Below, in pieces: positions 14,402-21,331 of a DNA stretch of 34,645 nucleotides. The position numbers were made by a program, and so were the translations under genes. How positions within the stretch are numbered: position 1 is the first letter of the stretch; each line of letters opens with the position of its first letter. The notes beneath the pieces are model-generated. The model had not been told where the DNA came from, did no database searches, and was given only the letters and a program-made list of their open reading frames with translations. Source of the stretch: a virus; the IMG/VR virus record IMGVR_UViG_3300049218_000422, positions 1-34,645 of that record, one strand, 5' to 3'.

Positions 14402-14968
14402 ATGATTGCCGTGCCCAGCTTCCGCCTCGACGAGTTTGACAAGGTCGGCCAGTGGCTGGAGGAGGGCATCCACGGTGGCGTGCAGCGCGGCTTGCTCAGC
14501 GCTGGCCTGCGTTTGCTCGGGGTCATCCAGAATGAGCTGATCCCGGCGGAAAAGCCCCCGCCCATCTTCGACGGTGCGTATCGCGCGGCGTGGCGCGTGG
14601 ACACGGTGGAGGGGGGCGTCGAGGTCGTCAACGACATGCCCTACGCCAGTGTCATCGAGCGGGGCGCGCGAGCGGAGAACATCAAGATCGGACGCGCGAT
14701 GATCGACGCGCTGACGGAGTGGGCCCGGAGAAAGGGCCTCACCGGCCACGCCCCCGGCAAGCGAGCCAGCCCGGAGGCGCGCGCCCAAGCCCGCCAGATC
14801 GCCTGGGCCATCGCGCGCTCGATGCAGGGCACCGACAAGGTCGAGGGCAAGGGCATCTTCAACCGCGACGGCGAGCAGGGCCTGCACATTGCGCGCAAGG
14901 CGGCCCGTCGCGTTGCGGACTTCGTCGGTGAGGAGATCCGACGCGAGGTAAAGCGCTTCGGTCGGTGA
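14402..14968 (+). CDS. HK97 gp10-like neck/tail-completion protein
   Basis: Taken from ATG 14402 (188 residues); the frame is open further upstream without a good start. The N-terminus is helical (FDKVGQWLEEGIHGGVQRGL). A segment with AYRAAWRVDTVEGGVEVVND and MPYASVIERGARAENIKIGR follows. The pattern 'strand, NxxPYAxxxExGA' is characteristic of the HK97 gp10-like family, which joins head and tail. The C-terminal half adds helices ending in RREVKRFGR. It is the last + strand gene before the minus-strand island, with only 3 nt separating the two stop codons. Confidence 0.75.
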   Translation: MIAVPSFRLDEFDKVGQWLEEGIHGGVQRGLLSAGLRLLGVIQNELIPAEKPPPIFDGAYRAAWRVDTVEGGVEVVNDMPYASVIERGARAENIKIGRAMIDALTEWARRKGLTGHAPGKRASPEARAQARQIAWAIARSMQGTDKVEGKGIFNRDGEQGLHIARKAARRVADFVGEEIRREVKRFGR

Positions 14969-14971
14969 CCG

Positions 14972-15202
14972 TTACTTGGCGGATGGTTGACTGAGGACGG
15001 CGATGCCGGCACGAACCGCGGCGTCCTTGCTCTCGAGCAGCTTGCGCAGGGCGACGGACCTCTCCGCGTTGCGCGGCAGGGTGAGGATGACCTTCGCGAG
15101 CTCGCCGAAGGGTTGGGAGATGGCCCACAGCGGGGCGGGCAAGTGGGCGAACTGGAAGAACTGCATAATCGGCTCGTCTTGGTCGGGCATGGGCGGAATC
15201 AT
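14972..15202 (-). CDS. Small helical phage protein, Acb2/Tad1-hairpin-like
   Basis: The protein is 76 residues from ATG 15202 (GAGGTGA just upstream) or 72 from ATG 15190. The core reads MQFFQFAHLPAPLWAISQPF, then ELAKVILTLPRNAERSVALR and KLLESKDAAVRA. The last part is a signature of a very common small phage protein, and its helical-hairpin layout with a conserved ALRKLLExKDAA helix recalls the Acb2/Tad1 hairpin family, which sequesters cyclic nucleotides of CBASS/Thoeris defences. That link is by eye and unproven. It is the last gene of the minus-strand operon and converges on the gp10-like gene. Confidence 0.65.
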   Translation of the reverse strand: MIPPMPDQDEPIMQFFQFAHLPAPLWAISQPFGELAKVILTLPRNAERSVALRKLLESKDAAVRAGIAVLSQPSAK

Positions 15203-15231
15203 GTCACCTCGAATGGCTGCGACGAGGTCGA

Positions 15232-15609
15232 CTAGTCGTCTGGGCTGTTGTCCACGCAGACGTTGAGTCGGTGCAGCACGTACTGGACGGCGCCCGCGAG
15301 GCGGTAGACCTCGCACCCGGCGCCGCGCACGAACGTCGTCGCCATGCGCCGGCCGGTGAGCTCCAGGGCGACGGCGAAGCTCACGATCTCGCCCTCGCGA
15401 GCTCTCGCGAGTAGGCGCTTGAGGGCGGCGATGACGACTTCGTCGGGCTTGTTGTTCACGAGCGCAATCAGCGTGTGGGGCCGCCCGGAGGCCGAGACTG
15501 TCCCGGGCTTTTCCCCTGCTACTCCCTCAGCGGAATCAACGCGCCCTCCGCCATCCGTTGCGGCGAGCGCTCCTCCGTCGGCCTTTCTTTTTGGGAAGTC
15601 TTCCTTCAC
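15232..15609 (-). CDS. Conserved-type small phage protein, unknown function
   Basis: The 125-residue protein begins at GTG in a GTGA overlap with the upstream gene. Residues 1-45 are a disordered Ala/Gly-rich linker. Residues 46-118 form a compact domain: DEVVIAALKRLLARAREGEI, then SFAVALELTG and RLAGAVQYVLHRLNV. The helix, AREGEI, strand, GAV-helix layout matches a small protein frequent in actinophage genomes, whose function I do not know. It sits in the middle of the minus-strand operon. Confidence 0.6.
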   Translation of the reverse strand: MKEDFPKRKADGGALAATDGGGRVDSAEGVAGEKPGTVSASGRPHTLIALVNNKPDEVVIAALKRLLARAREGEIVSFAVALELTGRRMATTFVRGAGCEVYRLAGAVQYVLHRLNVCVDNSPDD

Positions 15610-15836
15610 TTGGGCAGTTTCCCGCCGGTCTCCACGCGGTCATCCAGCGGGCCGTCGGCGCCGTAGCCGGCGAGGATCGCGCGTAGCTCCTTCGCCTCCG
15701 CCGCGGTGATGTCCTTGCCGCCCTTGTGACGGACGCTGATCCAGATCTCGAAGGGCGGGCTGCCGTCGATGGCGACGGCGCTCTGCACGAGGCGCTCCAG
15801 ACGCGGGAGAGTGTTCTTCGGGATGGGGAATTTCAT
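15606..15836 (-). CDS. Small conserved-type protein, unknown
   Basis: The frame is open further upstream, but ATG 15836 forms an ATGA overlap with the HNH gene stop and gives 76 residues. It begins MKFPIPKNTLPRLERLVQSA and continues with a strand (PFEIWISVRHKGG) and a helix (TAAEAKELRAILAGYG). The product looks like a small alpha/beta domain. It is coupled to genes on both sides (ATGA, GTGA). No function is assignable. Confidence 0.6.
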   Translation of the reverse strand: MKFPIPKNTLPRLERLVQSAVAIDGSPPFEIWISVRHKGGKDITAAEAKELRAILAGYGADGPLDDRVETGGKLPK

Positions 15837-16291
15837 TTCGGGGCCGGGAGGGGTTTGGTTGCCTGCCTGTAGATGCGGGCGGGGCGAAAGTTCAGGCCGT
15901 ACTTCTGGCGCGCGTACTTGGCCCATCCTTCCACCGTCATGTCATGCCGCGCGGCGTTGCACGACTTGCACGTCGTCACCAAGTTCTGGGGATCGTCTTT
16001 GCCGCCTTGCACGCGAGGCACCAGGTGGTCGAGCTGGTGTTTGTCGACGGGATGGGCCGGGGGGATTCTGACCTCGGGCTTGCCGCAGTAGACGCACTTG
16101 TGCCCGTCGCGGGCCTTGATCATCAAGGCCACCTTGCCCAGGCGCTTGCCCAGCGACTCGCGATTGGGGCGCGCGGCCCACTCCTTGCGTGACGCCTTGA
16201 CGCGAAGACTCGAGCCACCGCCGTCGGTGAACTCGCCCTTGTCGTCCCTCGGGTGGCGCGCCTCCACCCATTCTGCGAGTCCCTTGTCCAT
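15833..16291 (-). CDS. HNH endonuclease
   Basis: The 152-residue protein has a clear HNH module at residues 58-116. CVYC (Cys66, Cys69) and CKSC (Cys108, Cys111) form the zinc-binding pair. QLDHLVPRVQGG provides Asp88-His89, and DPQNL provides Asn103, with NAAR after the last cysteine. Phage HNH proteins act as homing nucleases or as packaging cofactors next to terminase. No terminase is near, so a homing or mobility role is at least as likely. The N-terminal EARHPRDDKGEFTDGGGS resembles linkers attached to phage head proteins. It is fourth in the minus-strand operon. Confidence 0.85.
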   Translation of the reverse strand: MDKGLAEWVEARHPRDDKGEFTDGGGSSLRVKASRKEWAARPNRESLGKRLGKVALMIKARDGHKCVYCGKPEVRIPPAHPVDKHQLDHLVPRVQGGKDDPQNLVTTCKSCNAARHDMTVEGWAKYARQKYGLNFRPARIYRQATKPLPAPK

Positions 16292-16295
16292 CGGT

Positions 16296-16598
16296 TCAGT
16301 CGTTCTCCAGGTCCGAGGATGCCGTCTCTCGCGGGAGCACCGTCACGATGGTCGGCATCCGCCCGTGGGTCCTGTCAGCCTGCACGACCAGGCGCACCTC
16401 CCCGTCCGTGCCCGCGCGCCAGATCTCCTGGCCTCCGGGCGAGCGATCCTGGGTGCGGATCGCCCGCTCGCAGAGCGAACGGAGCTCCTGGCGGGCGGCC
16501 CCCACCGAGTACCCCGGGCACCAGTGCTCCCGGAAGCGGTCCAGCGCCAAGTCGCTCACCCAGAGCCGGGCCATCTCCCCCCAGAGACTGCCAGCCAT
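16296..16598 (-). CDS. Small protein, unknown (minus-strand operon)
   Basis: The 100-residue protein starts at an ATG sharing a base with the upstream stop (TAATG). It begins with a helix (WVSDLALDRFREHWCPGYSV), another helix (AARQELRSLCERAIRTQDRS), then two strands (VRLVVQADRTHGRMPTIVTV) ending in LPRE. This helix-helix-strand-strand layout is that of a small single-domain protein. The strand pair ending in VTVLP resembles small RNase-fold toxins, but I see no catalytic residues to support that. The function is unknown. Confidence 0.6.
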   Translation of the reverse strand: MAGSLWGEMARLWVSDLALDRFREHWCPGYSVGAARQELRSLCERAIRTQDRSPGGQEIWRAGTDGEVRLVVQADRTHGRMPTIVTVLPRETASSDLEND

Positions 16599-16870
16599 TA
16601 TATCGGGATCTTTTTCAGAACCGTCTTTTTCAGAACCGTCGTGTCCATCGTCCCCGCGTCCACTTCGAGTTGCAGGAGGATCGCCTTCTCCTCGTCGGTG
16701 GTCCCGTCGCCCGCGAGCTCCCAGAGCCCGGGCTCGACCAAGTTGGCGAGGACGTACAGGCCGTCGTCGTCGGGGTACAGGATGACGACGCGCTTGGGGT
16801 TGATCTCGCGCACCACGCGGTAGGAGCCTGACGTGACGAGATCTTGGATGGTGATGAACTGGTCAGCCAT
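16598..16870 (-). CDS. Small protein with a tandem-repeat C-terminus
   Basis: The 90-residue protein begins at ATG 16870, 20 nt after repeat R4 on the minus strand. The protein is beta-rich at the start (GSYRVVREINPKRVVILYPD), then has an acidic helix (TTDEEKAILLQLEVDAG). The C-terminus, TVLKKTVLKK, is encoded by a perfect 15-bp tandem duplication (16610-16639), which looks recent. No ribosome binding site is visible; upstream is GCGGCATTCC, also found before the minus-strand gene at 24793. The function is unknown. Confidence 0.6.
   Translation of the reverse strand: MADQFITIQDLVTSGSYRVVREINPKRVVILYPDDDGLYVLANLVEPGLWELAGDGTTDEEKAILLQLEVDAGTMDTTVLKKTVLKKIPI
16610..16639 (-). repeat. 15-bp perfect tandem duplication inside a coding sequence
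   Basis: CTTTTTCAGAACCGT occurs twice in succession (16610-16624 and 16625-16639). On the coding strand it adds five residues (TVLKK) in frame near the C-terminus of the 16598-16870 gene. Confidence 0.9.
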
Positions 16871-16890
16871 GGGGAGGAGGAATGCCGCTT

Positions 16891-16914
16891 CTGGCGAAAC
16901 CCGGGTTTCGCCAG
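16891..16914. repeat. Dyad repeat copy R4 (24-bp perfect palindrome)
   Basis: The 20-bp core is flanked by CT and AG. It abuts the stop codon of the 16915-17790 gene and ends 20 nt before the next start, both on the minus strand. This shows that the element accompanies minus-strand gene boundaries as well. Confidence 0.9.
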
Positions 16915-17790
16915 TCAGCGCGACAGCCAGGGCGGGACCAAGCGCCGGAACACGGGCGGCCAGTTCGCGCCCAGTTCGCGCGAGGGACCGGGAGCGTCGG
17001 AGGCGTCCGCGAGGTAGGCATACGCCGTATCGGGCTGCACGGGCAGCGGCGCCCCCTTTTGCGTGACCGGGACCGTCGTCGGGTAGGCCAGGTCGAACGC
17101 CAGACCCGTGTCCGCGTCGAAGTTCGTGCCCACGCTCACCTGCGGTCGGAAGGGCGCGTACCGCACCAGGCGTACGACGTTCGTGGTCATCATCATCTCG
17201 AGCTGAGCGTGGCGCCGACCCTTGGCCGCGTCGGCGTCGCTGTAGTTCTCCCTCCTCGTGAGCAGGAAGTGGCACGGCTGGCCGTAGTACTGATTCAGGA
17301 AGAGGCGCACTCCCGCAAGCTCCTCCACCGGGTTCATCGCCGTCTCCAGCCCGGCGAGCAGCGCCCGCAGCTCGGGCTCCTCGCTGGCCCAGACCTCCAC
17401 GTTGATCCGCTCTGCGTACTCGGATTGCCACTGCACGACGGTCCCCGGCGCGAAGCGGTCGCGTGTTTCCTCCTGGAGGAATGTCACGAAGCCCACGGCC
17501 TGGTAGTCGCCGCGCGACCCCTGAATGGAGACGGAGGGGAACTTCATTCCGCTGGGGAGGTTTTCCGGTTGCTCCAGCCAGAAGTTCTCCGGGCGGATGC
17601 GAAACGGCGTCACCGTGTTGTCAGGGCCGGGGCAATAGAACTCCAGGGCGCAGAGGTAGTCTCGCAGCGCCCGCAGGCCCCACGTGCGCCCGTCCACGGG
17701 CTGGATGGCGCGACGGGGAGACTCGCGCCGGGGGTGAATCCTCCCCCAGGGAGTGCCCTGTAGAATCGGGCGGCGCGTCTCGACGGGCAC
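16915..17790 (-). CDS. Tail terminator / tail-completion candidate
   Basis: The 291-residue protein begins at GTG 17790, 7 nt after a minus-strand TAACTT (a TTG three bases upstream is an alternative). The protein is alpha/beta with two notable segments: WASEEPELRALLAGLETAMN and RRHAQLEMMMTTNVVRLVRY. The region FYCPGPDNTVTPFRIRPENF precedes a strand-rich core. It lies exactly between the gp10-like neck gene and the sheath gene, where contractile-tail phages encode the tail terminator, although on the opposite strand. The assignment rests mainly on position and size; a baseplate or accessory protein cannot be excluded. First gene of the minus-strand operon. Confidence 0.55.
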   Translation of the reverse strand: MPVETRRPILQGTPWGRIHPRRESPRRAIQPVDGRTWGLRALRDYLCALEFYCPGPDNTVTPFRIRPENFWLEQPENLPSGMKFPSVSIQGSRGDYQAVGFVTFLQEETRDRFAPGTVVQWQSEYAERINVEVWASEEPELRALLAGLETAMNPVEELAGVRLFLNQYYGQPCHFLLTRRENYSDADAAKGRRHAQLEMMMTTNVVRLVRYAPFRPQVSVGTNFDADTGLAFDLAYPTTVPVTQKGAPLPVQPDTAYAYLADASDAPGPSRELGANWPPVFRRLVPPWLSR

Positions 17791-17797
17791 CAAGACG

Positions 17798-17803
17798 AAG
17801 TTA
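17798..17803 (-). promoter_or_regulatory. TANNNT -10 hexamer, minus strand
   Basis: TAACTT on the minus strand ends 7 nt before GTG 17790. It is divergent from TAGCTT at 17820 on the + strand, so the minus-strand operon and sheath operon fire back to back. Confidence 0.55.
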
Positions 17804-17819
17804 CCCCCTGCTCGGCTGG

Positions 17820-17825
17820 TAGCTT
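17820..17825 (+). promoter_or_regulatory. TANNNT hexamer upstream of the sheath operon
   Basis: TAGCTT lies 25 nt before a 14-codon leader ORF that itself overlaps the sheath start. Confidence 0.45.
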
Positions 17826-17850
17826 CGTTTCGGAGAGGGCGACTCCCACC

Positions 17851-17895
17851 ATGCTCTGTACAAAGGCGCGAATGAAAGGGTTGTCACGGTCATGA
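17851..17895 (+). CDS. 14-codon leader ORF coupled to the sheath gene
   Basis: ATG 17851 opens a 14-residue peptide, MLCTKARMKGLSRS, whose TGA overlaps the sheath ATG as ATGA. GGAGAGGG lies 11 nt upstream. The peptide is basic and unlikely to be functional itself. The arrangement suggests that translating the leader delivers ribosomes to the sheath start or tunes its output. Confidence 0.45.
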   Translation: MLCTKARMKGLSRS

Positions 17896-20555
17896 GCGCG
17901 TACATCAGAAGGTTCAACTTCGACCCTGGCAACGCAGTCCTCCTCAACATCGAGTCGATCAACGTTCTCGACCTGGACCCGCCCGCGGCGCTGCAGGGGA
18001 TCGGCTCCGGGACGGTGACTTGCGTGGGTGAGTACGAGGACGGTCCGTACAACTTCCCGCTCGAGGTCGACACGGCCGACAACCTGATGCGGCAGATGGG
18101 CGCCCTCGGCTACACGATCGGCGGGGTCCAGGCGAACAACGCCTCGGCCATCGCGCGCAAGGCCGACGGCGCGGGCGCCCCTGAGTACTGGAACGGCAAC
18201 GCCGTTGTCCAGCTGAACGGCAAGCAGTTCTCGCGCCTCATCGTCACGCGCGCCAACACGAGCGTGGGGTCAATCCAGCTCACCCCACTGCCCAGCGTCA
18301 CGTCCGCCACCAGCCAGCTCACCTACTCGCTCGCTACCGGCCAGGTGCTCTCGCTCGACGTCGGCGCGGGCGCCCAGAGCGCCACGTTCACCGGCGCGGT
18401 CGCGACCACCACGGGCAGCGGCGCGGCCTTCGGCTCCATCGCGGTCGGCAACCAGATCACCCTCGCGGTGGACGGCAAGGCCTCCTTCACCGTCACGTTC
18501 CAGGCCGGCGACACGACCATCGCCAACGTCGTCGCGCGGATCAACCAGTTTGCGGGCTTCACGTTCGCCAGCAACGCCGCGGGGCAGCTCGCGCTCTCCG
18601 GCGTGCAGGCGGGCACCGGCGGCCAAGTCCAGGTCGTCAGCGACAACACGAGCGGCACCACCATCACGCACCTCGGCCTGACCGTGGGCACGACGCTCGG
18701 CACGGGCAATGTCCTCAACATCGCGGCCGTGCAGCAGAGCGAGGTGGCCGCCGTCATTCAGGCGGCCGTCGCCAACACGCTGGTCCAGATCGACAGCCTG
18801 TCGCGCATCCGCATCTCCAACACCTCCCCGGGCACGGCCCCCTACGTCCAGATCAACGCCGCGCTCACGACGGCGCTGGGACTCGGGTTCCAGATCCCGA
18901 TCGGGGGACCGCCGCAAGCGGCTATCCCCGGCCAGACGATCGGTACCCAGCAGAACCAGGCCATCGTCGTCTCGTCCAACCAGACGTATACGCTCGCCAC
19001 CAACGACACCGTCACTCTCGGGTTCGACGCCTACCCGAACGTGATCGTCACGTTCCAGAGCACCGACAACACGGCGGCGCTCATCGTCACGCGCATCAAC
19101 CTGGCCTTTACGGCGGCGGGCCTTCCCAACATCGCATTCGCCGATGGGTCTTCGCGCATCTACCTGACAAGCGCCCTCCAGCAGACGACGGCGAGCAACG
19201 TGCGCGTTGTCGGCGCGAGCTCAGGCGCTGTCCTGGTGAAGCTCGGGCTGGTCGTGGGCACCGTCACGAGCCTCGGTCCGATCATCGGTCAGGTCCCGGC
19301 GGGCACCGTCGTCCAGGTGCCCGGCGCGAGCCAGACCAACGTCTTCGTCACGACGCAGACGGTTTACTTCAACGTCTCCGGGGTGCTCATCGGCGGCATC
19401 TCCACGGCGGGAGGAGGAGTGACGGTGACCCAGACGGGCCCGTACATCGTGCCGATCCGTCACGCCCTCGACGACGGCTCGGGGCTGAGCGCCACGGCGG
19501 GCGCCATCACGCAGTTCGCCAACTACCCGCCGGACGTCTTCAGCTTCTCGATCACCAACCTCTCCCCGACGACGGCGGCCCTAACGGAGACGCAGATCGA
19601 CGCGGCCTACGTTACGGCGCTGGCCTCGACGGTGGACGTCAACAGCATTGCCAAGCAGACGAACATCATTTTCTCCGCGCGCCAAAGCAACACGATCCGG
19701 TCGGCCTTGCGGACCAACGCCATTCAGGCGTCGGCCAACGGCTGCTACGGGCGGGTCGCGTGCGTGCGCCCGCCGCTCAACACGGACCGGTACACGGCCG
19801 TCTCGTTGGTGGCGCCGGGCGCCGGGGCGACCTCCGACCAGCGCACGATTTTCTGTTACATCGGCAGCAACGTCTTCGTGCCCGTCATCGGCACTCGCGG
19901 CATCGCGGGCAACCCGGTGGGCACCAGTTACACGGCCTTTACGGTGGACGGCAACGTGGACGTGGGCAGCGACTCGCTGATGGCGTCGATCCTGAGCCAG
20001 CTCCCGCCCGAGGAGAATCCCGGACAGGACACAGCCTTCGCGAGCGTCGTCAACGGGATCGAGAAGGGGGCCAACGTTCAAGGCTTCCAGATGAGCGACT
20101 ACATCAACTTCAAGGCTGCGGGCATCGCGGCGCTCCGCGTGGACGACGGCCAGGTGAGCTTCCAGAGCGGCGTCACCTCCGTCAACCCGCAGCTCTATCC
20201 GCAGCTCGCGCCCATCGCGCGGCGGCGCATGGCCGACTACATCCAGGACAGTCTCGCCATCGCGGGCAAGCCCTTCTCGAAAAAGATCAACACGTTCGTC
20301 CGGCGCAAGGCGTACGCGTCTGAGGTCAGGGCGTTCTTGGACGGCTTGCTGAGCGAGAAGAACCCCCAGTTCCAGCGCATTGCGGGGTACACGCTCGACT
20401 CCAAGACCGCCAACACTCAGGCCACCCTCGCCGCGGGCATGTTCCGTCTGCGCATCCGGGTCCAGACGCTCTCTTCACTCGACTCGATCGTGCTGGAGAC
20501 GACCATCGGAAACAACGTCAACACCGTCCAGCAAGTGCTGCCGCAAGCGGCTTGA
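17892..20555 (+). CDS. Contractile tail sheath protein with repeated surface domains
   Basis: At 887 residues it is far longer than typical sheaths of about 400-550. The N-terminal ~125 residues (with GTVTCVGEYEDGPYNFPLEV) and the C-terminal ~390 residues form the conserved sheath parts. The latter includes AYVTALASTVDVNSIAKQTN, SVVNGIEKGANVQGFQMSDY and a polymerising C-terminus (YTLDSKTANTQATLAAGMFR). Between them, residues ~125-500 hold three related Thr/Ala/Val-rich units, each with a pattern like IN-x-A-G...A-x-G-x-L-x-L followed by L-x-x-LGL, reminiscent of flagellar hook-associated IN repeats. These would project from the tail surface. Sheath contraction drives the tube through the envelope. 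Confidence 0.85.
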   Translation: MSAYIRRFNFDPGNAVLLNIESINVLDLDPPAALQGIGSGTVTCVGEYEDGPYNFPLEVDTADNLMRQMGALGYTIGGVQANNASAIARKADGAGAPEYWNGNAVVQLNGKQFSRLIVTRANTSVGSIQLTPLPSVTSATSQLTYSLATGQVLSLDVGAGAQSATFTGAVATTTGSGAAFGSIAVGNQITLAVDGKASFTVTFQAGDTTIANVVARINQFAGFTFASNAAGQLALSGVQAGTGGQVQVVSDNTSGTTITHLGLTVGTTLGTGNVLNIAAVQQSEVAAVIQAAVANTLVQIDSLSRIRISNTSPGTAPYVQINAALTTALGLGFQIPIGGPPQAAIPGQTIGTQQNQAIVVSSNQTYTLATNDTVTLGFDAYPNVIVTFQSTDNTAALIVTRINLAFTAAGLPNIAFADGSSRIYLTSALQQTTASNVRVVGASSGAVLVKLGLVVGTVTSLGPIIGQVPAGTVVQVPGASQTNVFVTTQTVYFNVSGVLIGGISTAGGGVTVTQTGPYIVPIRHALDDGSGLSATAGAITQFANYPPDVFSFSITNLSPTTAALTETQIDAAYVTALASTVDVNSIAKQTNIIFSARQSNTIRSALRTNAIQASANGCYGRVACVRPPLNTDRYTAVSLVAPGAGATSDQRTIFCYIGSNVFVPVIGTRGIAGNPVGTSYTAFTVDGNVDVGSDSLMASILSQLPPEENPGQDTAFASVVNGIEKGANVQGFQMSDYINFKAAGIAALRVDDGQVSFQSGVTSVNPQLYPQLAPIARRRMADYIQDSLAIAGKPFSKKINTFVRRKAYASEVRAFLDGLLSEKNPQFQRIAGYTLDSKTANTQATLAAGMFRLRIRVQTLSSLDSIVLETTIGNNVNTVQQVLPQAA

Positions 20556-20579
20556 TGCGGATAAGAAGAAAAGGGACTA

Positions 20580-21017
20580 ATGGTAGCGCAAAGGATAAAA
20601 GGCCAAGAAATTTCAATTTTGTTCAACCGGCGTGGCCAGTTGGAAGACACCCTGACGGACACGAGCGACTTCGAGTTCGAGCCCAAGATCGAGTTGAAGG
20701 AGGCCGGCTACCTCGGCGAGAAGAGCAACCGGCACGACGAGATCTTCAACGGGTGCAAGTTCTCCGGCACGCTCCACCTGCATTCGCAGCTCTGGTTCAA
20801 CTACCAAACCGCCATCATCCGCCGCGCCCAGCGGCTGGACCCGACGATCGTCTTCAACATTTCTGCGGTGATGCAGTTCCCCAGCGGCGATACGCCTGCG
20901 GTGCTGCTCTCGGACGTGCACTTCGGCCCCACTCCCCACGGCATTCGGGCGCGCGGCGATTACATGACCGTCAAGATCGAGGGCGCTTGCGACGACTTCA
21001 ACGTCACGCTGTCCTGA
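20580..21017 (+). CDS. Tail tube protein
   Basis: The 145-residue product follows the sheath by 24 nt with AAAAGGGA before the ATG. Length and order (sheath, tube, chaperones, tape measure) are those of contractile tails. The body shows the tube-type beta fold: FEFEPKIELKEAGYLGEKSN, then a helical segment, then FSGTLHLHSQLWFN, and a terminal DYMTVKIEGACDDFNVTLS. EKSN is the position where tube proteins carry an E-x-x-N/D turn. It polymerises into the inner tube and ends directly at the convergent minus-strand gene. Confidence 0.85.
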   Translation: MVAQRIKGQEISILFNRRGQLEDTLTDTSDFEFEPKIELKEAGYLGEKSNRHDEIFNGCKFSGTLHLHSQLWFNYQTAIIRRAQRLDPTIVFNISAVMQFPSGDTPAVLLSDVHFGPTPHGIRARGDYMTVKIEGACDDFNVTLS

Positions 21018-21299
21018 TCAAGCCTTGTCCTTCCGAGTGATGAAGGCGCGCGCCTCATCGCTCAGGTCCTCCAGTCGGATTCCCGCGCCGTAAGGCGGGA
21101 CACCATCCTTCTGGAGGATGAGGGGCCGGCGCATCTCGAACCGAAGGCAGGCGTACATCGCCATCTCTCGTATCTCGCTCGGCGAGAAGTGAAGTTGGTG
21201 GATGAGGTTCTCCAGGTGGTCGACGAACATCCGGTACTGGGAGTCGTTCCGGTATCTCTCGTCCTGCTTGGTCAGTGGGCACGTCATGGGCGACGTCAT
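21018..21299 (-). CDS. Small conserved-type phage protein, minus strand
   Basis: The 93-residue product is from ATG 21299; an ATG at 21287 is an alternative. Its stop abuts the tube stop with no gap. The core YRNDSQYRMFVDHLENLIHQ, then LHFSPSEIREMAMYACLRFE, resembles a small helical protein seen in many phages (pattern S/T-P-x-E-x-R-E-A). The C-terminus is polar (RLEDLSDEARAFITRKDKA). The function of the family is unknown to me. It interrupts the + strand tail operon between tube and chaperones. Confidence 0.65.
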   Translation of the reverse strand: MTSPMTCPLTKQDERYRNDSQYRMFVDHLENLIHQLHFSPSEIREMAMYACLRFEMRRPLILQKDGVPPYGAGIRLEDLSDEARAFITRKDKA

Positions 21300-21331
21300 G
21301 CCGTGGCACCGTCGTCGACGGAGGTGGCCGC

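Noticed and set aside
16597-16602. Perfect TATAAT on the minus strand at the start of the 16296-16598 gene
   Set aside because: It overlaps the start codon itself, no -35 is present, and it is explained by the stop/start overlap TAATG.
14972-17790. Minus-strand block as a CRISPR or tRNA cluster
   Set aside because: No repeats at regular spacing, no cloverleaf; all segments are protein-coding.
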